Assembly: GCA_947496605.1 (NCBI GenBank)
Contig: CANMDF010000002.1
Location: forward strand, 896,339-960,338
Source of the DNA: an uncultured Paracoccaceae bacterium
Lineage (GTDB): Bacteria > Pseudomonadota > Alphaproteobacteria > Rhodobacterales > Rhodobacteraceae
DNA: 64,000 bases
Direction: 5' to 3'
Part shown: positions 42,665 through 50,360 of the stretch, one piece after another
Layout of the letters: each line of letters opens with the position of its first letter
Numbering within the stretch: position 1 is the stretch's first letter
The notes under the pieces: generated by a model
What the model saw: only the letters and a program-made list of their open reading frames with translations
Database searches by the model: none
What the model was told of the DNA's origin: nothing
Translations under genes and position numbers: made by a program

Positions 42665-44482
42665 TTAGTCTTCCATCGCTTCCAATTCGTCAATGAAGCC
42701 TTCGATCATAGACAGCCCTTTGTCCCAGAACTTTGGATCGGAAGCATCGAGCCCGAAGGGCGCCAGCAATTCCTTATGGTGTTTAGACCCACCCGCCCGC
42801 AGCATATCAAAGTACTTCTCGCGGAAATCAGGGTCGCCTTCGGCATAGACCGCATAAAGCGCGTTCACCAATCCGTCGCCAAACGCATAGGCGTAGACGT
42901 AGAATGGCGAGTGAACGAAGTGCGGGATGTAGGCCCAGAATGTTTCATACCCTTCGGCGAAATCGAACACGGGCCCAAGGCTTTCGGCCTGAACGGACAT
43001 CCACAGTGCGTTGATGTCGTCTGGTGTCAGTTCGCCTTCGGCACGGGCGGCATGCAGTTTGCATTCAAAATCGTAGAACGCAATTTGGCGCACAACCGTG
43101 TTGATCATGTCTTCGACCTTGCCCGCCAGCATGATCTTGCGCTCTTCCTTTGTCTGCGCCCCATCGAGCAGCTTTTGGAAGGTTAGCATTTCACCAAAGA
43201 CGGATGCTGTTTCGGCCAATGTCAGCGGAGTTGAGGACAGCAATTCGCCTTGTTCTGCAGCTAATACCTGATGCACGCCGTGCCCCAATTCATGCGCCAA
43301 GGTCATCACGTCGCGTGGTTTGCCAAGGTAGTTCAGCATGACATAGGGGTGCACGGACGTCACAGTGGGGTGCGCGAATGCGCCGGGTGCTTTGCCCGGT
43401 TTGACGGCAGCGTCGATCCAGCCATCGGTGAAGAAAGGTTTGGCGATTTCGGCCATTTTGGGGTCAAATTCACCGTAGGCCTGCATGACAGTCTCGGTCG
43501 CTTCGTCCCAGTCGACAGTTCTGTCGCTTGCCATAGGCAAGGGCGCGTTACGGTCCCAAACCTGCATCCGGTCAAGGCCCATCCATTTGGCTTTCAGCGC
43601 ATAGTAGCGGTGTGACAGGCGTGGGTAAGCGGCAACAACCGCGTCACGCAAAGCGTCTACCACTTCTGCCTCAACATGGTTGGACAGGTGCCGCCCGGTT
43701 TGCGGTGTAGGCATCTTGCGCCAATTGTCTTCAATTTCCTTTTCTTTGGCCAGTGTGTTGTGGACGCGGGAAAAGATCTTGATGTTCTCTTGGAAGACGT
43801 CCGCCAATGCGTGGGTCGCCGCCTCGCGCTTGTTGCGGTCCTGTTCGGTCAGCAGGTTTAGCGTGGCCTCAAGGTTCAGGGTCTCACCGTCGACGGTGAA
43901 TTCCAGTCCCGCCATGGTTTCATCGAACAAGCGGTTCCATGCGGCAGCACCCACAGTGGACTGGTCATGCAGGAATTTTTCCAGCTCATCAGACAATTGG
44001 TGCGGCTTCATTGCACGCATACGGTCGAAAATAGGTTTGTAACGGGCAAGGTCGGTGTTGGCGACCAACAGTCCCGTCAGGTGATCGTCATCAAGGCGGT
44101 TGAACTCCAACCCGTAGAAAACCAGCGGCGTGGTATAATTCGTAATTTTGTCCTGACAATCGGCCATGAATTTGGCGCGATCACTGTCGGTCGTGCATTG
44201 GTAATAGCGCAGACCTGCAAATGACATGATCCGCCCGGCAATTACGTCGATCTGTTCATATCGTTTGACTGCGTCCAGCAGGCCTGCGGCGTTAAGATCG
44301 GCCAGCTTGCCTTCATAATCAGTGGCAAAGCTGGAGCATTCCTTTTCCAGCCATGCCATATCGCCCGTAATTTCTGGCCCATTGGTCGTTGGATAAAGAT
44401 CGCTCAGGTCCCATTCGGGCAGGTTTCCAAGGTCCTTTCCACCGCTGGTGTTGGCATCAAAAACGGGCTGTGGAAATTGCAT
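42665..44482 (-). CDS. M3-family oligoendopeptidase (PepF-type)
   Basis: 605 residues from ATG 44482 (MQFPQPVFDANTSGGKDLGN), with AAAGG 7 bases upstream. The zinc-protease motif HELGHGVHQ lies near residue 395-403 and the third ligand glutamate about 28 residues later (LAETASVFGEML). Cytosolic metallopeptidase acting on short peptides. Neighbours give no further hint of substrate. Confidence 0.94.
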   Translation of the reverse strand: MQFPQPVFDANTSGGKDLGNLPEWDLSDLYPTTNGPEITGDMAWLEKECSSFATDYEGKLADLNAAGLLDAVKRYEQIDVIAGRIMSFAGLRYYQCTTDSDRAKFMADCQDKITNYTTPLVFYGLEFNRLDDDHLTGLLVANTDLARYKPIFDRMRAMKPHQLSDELEKFLHDQSTVGAAAWNRLFDETMAGLEFTVDGETLNLEATLNLLTEQDRNKREAATHALADVFQENIKIFSRVHNTLAKEKEIEDNWRKMPTPQTGRHLSNHVEAEVVDALRDAVVAAYPRLSHRYYALKAKWMGLDRMQVWDRNAPLPMASDRTVDWDEATETVMQAYGEFDPKMAEIAKPFFTDGWIDAAVKPGKAPGAFAHPTVTSVHPYVMLNYLGKPRDVMTLAHELGHGVHQVLAAEQGELLSSTPLTLAETASVFGEMLTFQKLLDGAQTKEERKIMLAGKVEDMINTVVRQIAFYDFECKLHAARAEGELTPDDINALWMSVQAESLGPVFDFAEGYETFWAYIPHFVHSPFYVYAYAFGDGLVNALYAVYAEGDPDFREKYFDMLRAGGSKHHKELLAPFGLDASDPKFWDKGLSMIEGFIDELEAMED

Positions 44483-44545
44483 GGGGGGACCTTTCATCAA
44501 GTGTTGGGGGGAACATAGTTAGTGTTGGCCGCAGTGAAAAGACCA

Positions 44546-46135
44546 TCAGCCATAGGTGGCTAACAACTCTTTGAGATCGTCCAGAGTATTCGCCTCATCA
44601 ACCGGTTTATCGCGCCGCCAACGCAGCATGCGCGGAAACCGCAAGGCGACGCCGGATTTGTGGCGCGGGCTTTCTTGGATACCTTCAAATGCGATCTCGA
44701 ACACATGTTCGGGGGGGACTTGCCTGACAGGGCCAAAGCGTTGGAGCGTGTTTTTGCGGACCCATGCGGTGATCTCGCGGAACTCTTTGTCCGTCAGACC
44801 AGAGTAGGCTTTGGTGAAGGGCACCAAGTCGTTCCCATGACGTACAGCGAATGTGTAGTCTGTAAACAGGTTCGCCCGCCGCCCATGACCGGCTTGGGCG
44901 TAGATCATCACTGCGTCGATGGTCAGCGGATCAATCTTCCACTTCCACCAATCGCCGCGTTTGCGCCCTGCCAAGTAGGGGCTGTCGCGTCGTTTGAGCA
45001 TGAGGCCTTCTGCATTGAATTCGCGGGACTGGTCGCGGGCTGTGCTTAGGTCGTCCCATGTTTGGAAAGGGACTGAGACCGAGAGACGTAAGGGTGCTGT
45101 TTTGGGCACGTAGGTGATCAGGGTTTGCAAAATGTCGCGCCGATCCTTCAAGGGCGTCTCGCGAATGTCGTGTCCTTGGTGTTCCAGCAGATCGTAGGCC
45201 ATCAAGATGACTGGGGCTTCAGTCAGTAGCTTCTTGGGAACCGTCTTCCGACCGATCCGTTTTTGTAGCGCGTTGAAGGACAGGGGTGTCTCATTGGCAA
45301 AGGCAAGCACTTCGCCGTCGATCACGGTGCCGTCTGGCAGGTAGTCGCGTAGCTGGGCGAATTCTGGAAAGCGGTCGGTCATCAAATCTTCGCCACGCGA
45401 CCAGAGATGATGTTCGCCGCCGCGTATGATCAGCTGACCGCGGATGCCGTCCCATTTGCGTTCTGCGTTCCAATCGGTCGGTGGGCCGAGGTCGTCGAAA
45501 CCGTCCAGCCCATAAGCCAAATAGAAGGGGTAGGGGCGTGACAGATCGGCGGTGGGATCATCCGCCTCAATCAAAGCCTCCCAAGTGGTTGTGTCAGGTG
45601 TCCAATTCCCCATTAATTTATGGGTCAGTTGGGGTTCGTCCTGTCCGGTGGCTTTTGCCAAAGCGCGGGTTATCAGTTTGGCGCTGACACCGATACGAAA
45701 ACCGCCGGTCAGCAGCTTCGTGAAAAGGAAGCGTTCAGTGTTGGGCAGGCTGTTCCATGCGGTCAGGATGCCTGCTTTGCGGTCGTCATCTTCTAGTGTG
45801 GACAGGGTTTTGATATAGCCGATCCAATGCGCCAGTGTTTGATCTTGGCTTTCCGTGGCAGGCGGCAATACCAACGCAATCGTTTCCGCCAGATCGCCAA
45901 CGATGCTGTAGCTTTCCTCGAACAACCAATCAGGCAGACCCGCAACCTCAGCCGCCCAAGCGCGCAGACGGGTCGCCGTGATTGTGCGTTTGGGGCGGCG
46001 TCCGGCAAAAAGGGCGATGGTCCACAGGCGATCTTCGGGTGTGGCGGTCTGGAAATAATCAGCAAGCGCTGCAGTTTTGACCGTTGTCTTTGTGCTTTCG
46101 TCGATGCGGGTGAAAAGAGTGGCAAAGTCTTTCAT
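44546..46135 (-). CDS. ATP-dependent DNA ligase
   Basis: 529 residues. N-terminal domain of about 200, then the nucleotidyltransferase core with adenylated lysine K227 in ERKWDGIRGQL, GEVLAF, and the OB-fold motifs MLKRRDSPYLAGRKRGDWWK and TKAYSGLTDKEFREI. This is the cluster-type bacterial ligase usually found with an MBL-fold exonuclease, a DEXH helicase and the phosphodiesterase PdeM. Here only the exonuclease gene is adjacent (4-base overlap, ATGA type). Likely role: DNA end repair in the alternative repair cluster. Confidence 0.92.
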   Translation of the reverse strand: MKDFATLFTRIDESTKTTVKTAALADYFQTATPEDRLWTIALFAGRRPKRTITATRLRAWAAEVAGLPDWLFEESYSIVGDLAETIALVLPPATESQDQTLAHWIGYIKTLSTLEDDDRKAGILTAWNSLPNTERFLFTKLLTGGFRIGVSAKLITRALAKATGQDEPQLTHKLMGNWTPDTTTWEALIEADDPTADLSRPYPFYLAYGLDGFDDLGPPTDWNAERKWDGIRGQLIIRGGEHHLWSRGEDLMTDRFPEFAQLRDYLPDGTVIDGEVLAFANETPLSFNALQKRIGRKTVPKKLLTEAPVILMAYDLLEHQGHDIRETPLKDRRDILQTLITYVPKTAPLRLSVSVPFQTWDDLSTARDQSREFNAEGLMLKRRDSPYLAGRKRGDWWKWKIDPLTIDAVMIYAQAGHGRRANLFTDYTFAVRHGNDLVPFTKAYSGLTDKEFREITAWVRKNTLQRFGPVRQVPPEHVFEIAFEGIQESPRHKSGVALRFPRMLRWRRDKPVDEANTLDDLKELLATYG

Positions 46136-47145
46136 GCCTCGGCCTCATCCGCTTGGTCGAACCCTTCGCCTTGATAATCAGTGCTCACGATATGGGCGTC
46201 ATAGCCTTGGCTGGTCAGCCATTTTTGGAATGCGCTGGTATAGCCGTGGGTGGCGAAAATCTTGGTGGCTCCGGTCGCTTTGATCGCGGTGTTCAACCCT
46301 TCCCAATCGGCGTGGTCTGATACGATGAACCCACGATCGGCAGCTCGCCTGCGCCGCACGCCGCGCAGCGCCATCCAGCCGCTGGCGAAAGCGGTCGACG
46401 ACGGGCCGAACCGCCGCGCCCAAGTGGTGCCAAGGGCGCTGGGCGTTGCAAGGACCAGGGCGCCGGGGTGGGTTTTATGGGTAATCTCACGTGTCACCAG
46501 CGTGGTGTCCGGTAGGCTGACACCCTGACCGCGCAGCACTGCATTGGTGTTTTCAATCGCGCCGTGCGTCAGGATAGGCCCGATGTCTGGGTTGACCGTT
46601 GTCAACAAACGCTGCGCTTTGCCCAAGGCGTAGGCCCCAAGGATCGAGGTGCGCCCGGCGGCGGCATTGGCCGCCCACCAGTCGTTGATTTGCTGGGTCA
46701 GGATATCTTCGGGCGTCCATTTGAAAATGGGCAGGCCAAAGGTGCATTCAGTGATGAAGGCGTGGCATGTCACAGGCTCAAACGGTTCTGACAGGCCGTC
46801 GGCCACGGTTTTGTAGTCGCCTGAGACAACCCAGACCTGGCCTTTGACTGCGACCCTGATCTGCGCTGAGCCGGGCACATGACCTGCGGGGTGGAAGGAT
46901 ACGCGGGCATCCCCGATTTGGCGCTCTTGCCCGTATGCGATGGTTTCCAACGTAATCTCGCCCAAACGGTGCCGCATCACCGGGGCGGTTCCTATAGTCG
47001 CCAAGTAATGCCCCATGCCATTGCGTGCGTGGTCACTGTGCCCGTGCGTAATCAGCGCCCGATCAACGGGTTTCCATGGATCAATGTAGAAATCGCCAGC
47101 GGGGCAATAAATGCCCCGGTCAGTGAAGGTGAGAACGTCAGCCAT
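46132..47145 (-). CDS. Ligase-associated MBL-fold exonuclease
   Basis: 337 residues from ATG 47145 (MADVLTFTDRGIYCPAGDFY). Metallo-beta-lactamase fold: THGHSDHARNG (His34, His36, Asp38, His39) and further metal ligands in HPAGHVPGSAQIRV and SDHADWEGL. Exonuclease of the ligase-associated DNA-repair cluster, probably trimming DNA ends. Overlaps the ligase by 4 bases. Divergent from ilvA; the intergenic 100 bases contain no LexA box that I can see. Confidence 0.92.
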   Translation of the reverse strand: MADVLTFTDRGIYCPAGDFYIDPWKPVDRALITHGHSDHARNGMGHYLATIGTAPVMRHRLGEITLETIAYGQERQIGDARVSFHPAGHVPGSAQIRVAVKGQVWVVSGDYKTVADGLSEPFEPVTCHAFITECTFGLPIFKWTPEDILTQQINDWWAANAAAGRTSILGAYALGKAQRLLTTVNPDIGPILTHGAIENTNAVLRGQGVSLPDTTLVTREITHKTHPGALVLATPSALGTTWARRFGPSSTAFASGWMALRGVRRRRAADRGFIVSDHADWEGLNTAIKATGATKIFATHGYTSAFQKWLTSQGYDAHIVSTDYQGEGFDQADEAEA

Positions 47146-47245
47146 GAGTTGAGTATAGAGCGCATGCGGCACGTTCCAATGCCGGAGGGGTGGGTTTCGC
47201 CAACCTTACAGTATACATCAGTGGTGATGATGAATGAGGTAGCCC

Positions 47246-48460
47246 ATGGCTTTGAATCCTGCGCTGATTGCAACGACTTATGAGGCGATCAAACCCGCCA
47301 CGATGCGCACCCCGACAGTGCATGCGGCACGGCTGTCGCTGCATCTGAACATTGATCTGTATCTCAAATTGGAAAACCTGCAGCATACGAATGCGTTCAA
47401 AGCACGCGGCGCTTTGGCAAAATTGCTGACGCTGACAGATGCCGAACGCAAGGCAGGGGTCATCGCATGTAGCGCGGGCAACCATGCGCAAGGTGTGGCC
47501 TATCACGCGAACCGTCTTGGTATTCCCGCAGTTATCGTGATGCCCGAAGGGACGCCATTTAATAAGGTCAAACGGACCAAGGATTTTGGCGCTGAGGTCG
47601 TGCTGCATGGCACAGGTTTTGATGATGGCGTCCAGTTCACCCATGAAATGGCGGCTGAGAAGGGCATGACGTTTGTGCATCCCTTTGATGATCCGATCGT
47701 GGCCGCAGGTCAGGGAACTGTTGCGCTAGAGATGTTAGAGCAAGAACCGGATCTGGATGTTATAGTCGTGCCCATCGGTGGAGGCGGGTTGATTGCTGGC
47801 ATGGCGGTTGCCGCAAAATCGGTAAAGCCTGATGTGCAGGTCATTGGCGCACAGGCCGCGAACTTTGACGCAGTGAAGGCCGATTTTGATGATCTGGGGA
47901 CAAACTTTGGTGGGTCCACCTTAGCCGAGGGTATCGCTGTCAAATCGCCTGCAGTGGCCAACCTTGCGGTGATAAAGTCCCATGTCGACAGGGTTGAGAC
48001 AGCGACTGAGCCTGAAATCGAAGCCGCTGTTTTTGATCTGCTGTCCTATGAGAAAATTGTGGCAGAGGGTGCCGCTGGGGCGGGACTTGCTGTCATTGAG
48101 AAACACGCCGCTGATTTTCAGGGCAAGAAAGTTGGATTGGTCGTATGTGGTGGCAACATCGATTCCCGGTTGTTGTCCACATTGATCCTGCGTGGCCTGG
48201 TCCGCGATGGCCGGATCACGCGGCTGACATTTGAAATTGATGATACGCCCGGTCAGCTGTCAGATATTTCACGTATTATTGGTGAGGCCGGTGCAAACGT
48301 GATCGAGGTAATCCACCAAAGGATGATGCAAAGCGTGTCGTTGAAGCAGGCTGAATTAGAGATCGTGATAGAAGCACGCGATCAACAGCATGTGGCTGAG
48401 ACCGTTGGTCAGCTGCGCGATGCAGGTTTCAAAGTGCGTGCGGATAGCGATTTAGGTTAA
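47246..48460 (+). CDS. ilvA: Threonine ammonia-lyase (short, ACT-type)
   Basis: 404 residues. PLP-dependent deamination of threonine to 2-oxobutanoate, first step of isoleucine synthesis. PLP lysine in THTNAFKARGALAKLL (about residue 53), phosphate loop VVPIGGGGLIAGMA (about 172-185), and a single C-terminal ACT domain (about 320-404, RLTFEIDDTPGQLSDISRII). This short form with one ACT domain may be catabolic or biosynthetic. The stop overlaps the convergent hydrolase gene by 4 bases. Confidence 0.92.
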   Translation: MALNPALIATTYEAIKPATMRTPTVHAARLSLHLNIDLYLKLENLQHTNAFKARGALAKLLTLTDAERKAGVIACSAGNHAQGVAYHANRLGIPAVIVMPEGTPFNKVKRTKDFGAEVVLHGTGFDDGVQFTHEMAAEKGMTFVHPFDDPIVAAGQGTVALEMLEQEPDLDVIVVPIGGGGLIAGMAVAAKSVKPDVQVIGAQAANFDAVKADFDDLGTNFGGSTLAEGIAVKSPAVANLAVIKSHVDRVETATEPEIEAAVFDLLSYEKIVAEGAAGAGLAVIEKHAADFQGKKVGLVVCGGNIDSRLLSTLILRGLVRDGRITRLTFEIDDTPGQLSDISRIIGEAGANVIEVIHQRMMQSVSLKQAELEIVIEARDQQHVAETVGQLRDAGFKVRADSDLG

Positions 48461-49407
48461 GCGGCTTTTGCCAATCGGGCATCAAAGAACGCGGCAGTTT
48501 CGTTGAACAGCACGTCACGCATAGATTTAGTGTCCATCAGCATCTCGTGCCGCCCACCGTCGATCACACGTAACATGCCATCCGGCCAGTCTTTCATCCG
48601 TGCGCGAATGCGGAATGGATCAACGATGGCCTCTTCCGTGCCAAGAAAAGTCAGACAAGGCACCTTCGGTGATGGCAATGCACTCAACTCAAACATTTCG
48701 CGCAATGACCGGTTGAGCCACCGCAAAGATGGGCCGCCAAGCCCCAGATCAGGATGCGCTTTCAATTGCGCACCCAGTTGTTCCCAAACGGCGGGATCAC
48801 TGGTCAATGTGTTTTCTTCAAAGGGCGACCGAAGAACATATCCTTCCTCGAACTGCCCTGGCGCGATTGTCTGGTCAAAGCCAAGTGGAGTGCTGACTGC
48901 GGAAAGTCCCCATGCAACAGGGCGCAAAGGGGCCGCCATTTGAACGCCCCACATCGGTGCCGAAAACATCGCTGCGGCGACATCAAGCCCGTTCATCAGT
49001 GAGCGGAGACCAATACAGCCACCCATTGAATGACCCAATAGGAAATAGGGGCGCGGCAGTCCGATCTCTTCGGCATAGGCCACAGTGGCTGCGACGTCTT
49101 TTTGATAGTCCTCAAACTCACCCACATGCCCAATCGCACGATTTGGCGTCATTCGGTCCGCGATGCCTTGTCCACGCCAATCTATTGCGAGGCTGGCAAA
49201 ACCGCGTTCTTGAAACGCTTTGGCCGTTGCGCCGTATTTTTCAATGAACTCAGTGCGCCCTGGAAAGATAAGTATGGTCCCTTTGGCATGCGCAAGGTTC
49301 CAATGGCCTACGCGAATACGCACGCCATCAGATGTTTTTAACCAATGGGCAGCCCCGCCGTCAGGTCCGTCCGCGATGTCATCAAAGAGGGGGGCTGCTT
49401 CCATCAT
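48457..49407 (-). CDS. Alpha/beta hydrolase, lysophospholipase-like
   Basis: 316 residues. Alpha/beta-hydrolase fold: GTILIFPGRTEFIEKYGATA, nucleophile GHSMGG (about 124-129), the acid residue near EEAIVDPFRIR and catalytic His in DGGRHEMLMDTKSM. Similar to PldB-type lysophospholipases and monoacylglycerol lipases; the substrate is inferred. The start codon overlaps the SCP2 gene stop by 1 base (TAATG), so the pair is cotranslated. Confidence 0.9.
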   Translation of the reverse strand: MMEAAPLFDDIADGPDGGAAHWLKTSDGVRIRVGHWNLAHAKGTILIFPGRTEFIEKYGATAKAFQERGFASLAIDWRGQGIADRMTPNRAIGHVGEFEDYQKDVAATVAYAEEIGLPRPYFLLGHSMGGCIGLRSLMNGLDVAAAMFSAPMWGVQMAAPLRPVAWGLSAVSTPLGFDQTIAPGQFEEGYVLRSPFEENTLTSDPAVWEQLGAQLKAHPDLGLGGPSLRWLNRSLREMFELSALPSPKVPCLTFLGTEEAIVDPFRIRARMKDWPDGMLRVIDGGRHEMLMDTKSMRDVLFNETAAFFDARLAKAA

Positions 49408-49697
49408 TATGACAAGACGCCAGACAATTTCATTGCTTGGCCCATGTCGCCGTCAACCGTCAACTTGCCTGTCATAAAGGCCGTTGTTGGGTTCATCTCA
49501 CCATCAAGGATGGATTTGAAGACGTCTGTTGTCGCTGAAAGCGTCACATCCGCCTCTTCGTCGCTGGCACGTGCGCCGTCGGCATCAATGATGATGCTGC
49601 CTTCGCCTTCGATATCGAATTTGGCAGATCCGTCAAAGCCTGCACCATCCATCTTTGCATTCAGCTGGGCGACGGCCTCATTCACAACATCACTCAT
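49407..49697 (-). CDS. SCP2 sterol-binding domain protein
   Basis: 96 residues, one SCP2-type lipid-binding domain (AQLNAKMDGAGFDGSAKFDI, then SIIIDADGARASDEEADVTL and FMTGKLTVDGDMGQAMKLSG). Binds acyl-lipids. The first gene of a two-gene unit with the lysophospholipase-like hydrolase, which fits lipid handling. Start at 49697 with AGAGGAC upstream on the minus strand. Confidence 0.92.
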   Translation of the reverse strand: MSDVVNEAVAQLNAKMDGAGFDGSAKFDIEGEGSIIIDADGARASDEEADVTLSATTDVFKSILDGEMNPTTAFMTGKLTVDGDMGQAMKLSGVLS

Positions 49698-49770
49698 TTT
49701 TTAGTCCTCTATCCGTTGATGTGACTGCACAGGCTCTGGTGTTGGCCGCACAGTGCGCTACATTACTAGT

Positions 49771-50331
49771 ATGGTTACGCAGACACATCGCTTCAAATGT
49801 ATCGTTACGGCACTTTTCTTCGCAGTAGGGTTTTCCTTACCCGGTTATGCGCAGCAAACGACGTTGGACGAACTTTATCAAGAGTTGGCTGAGGCTGACG
49901 AGAGCACATATGCGCGCATCGAAGGGCAAATTATTGCCCGCTGGGAAAAAAGCGGGTCGGCAGCAATGGATTTATTGTTGCGTCGCGGTAAAGACGCGCT
50001 GGAAGAAGGTGCACCCGAGGCTGCGGTCGAACATTTCTCGGCCTTGGTTGATCATGCGCCAGATTTCGCCGAAGGATACTATGGCCGGGCTTCATCATAT
50101 TATTCGCTGGGTCTGACGGGGCCGGCACTTGCAGATATTCGCAGAGTCTTAGTAATTAACCCCCGTCACTTTGAGGCGATGCGCGGTTTGGCGACCATCA
50201 TGGAAGACTTGCAACGCCCCGGTGACGCTTTAGAGCTTTATGAAATGGTTTTGACATTCAATCCTTCATCCGAACCTGCTTTGGATGCCGTTGAACGGTT
50301 AAAGTTGCAGTTAGAGGGTCAAGCGCTCTAG
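49771..50331 (+). CDS. Secreted TPR-repeat protein
   Basis: 186 residues from ATG 49771 (MVTQTHRFKCIVTALFFAVG), with a signal peptide probably cut after GYA (about residue 27). The mature part has at least two TPR units (FAEGYYGRASSYYSLGLTGP with ALADIRRVLVINPRHFEAMR, and GDALELYEMVLTFNPSSEPA). Periplasmic scaffold of unknown partner. A GTG codon 18 bases earlier is possible. Confidence 0.82.
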   Translation: MVTQTHRFKCIVTALFFAVGFSLPGYAQQTTLDELYQELAEADESTYARIEGQIIARWEKSGSAAMDLLLRRGKDALEEGAPEAAVEHFSALVDHAPDFAEGYYGRASSYYSLGLTGPALADIRRVLVINPRHFEAMRGLATIMEDLQRPGDALELYEMVLTFNPSSEPALDAVERLKLQLEGQAL

Positions 50332-50340
50332 GCGACTGGC

Positions 50341-50357
50341 CCCCGATATTTTCGGGG
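50341..50357 (+). promoter_or_regulatory. Hairpin over the ribosome-binding site of the helicase gene
   Basis: CCCCGA (50341-50346) pairs with TCGGGG (50352-50357) around TATTT. The right arm contains GGGG of the ribosome-binding site GGGGAAG before the start codons at 50361/50364. It resembles other short terminator-like intergenic elements of the family and could lower translation. Confidence 0.45.
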
Positions 50358-50360
50358 AAG

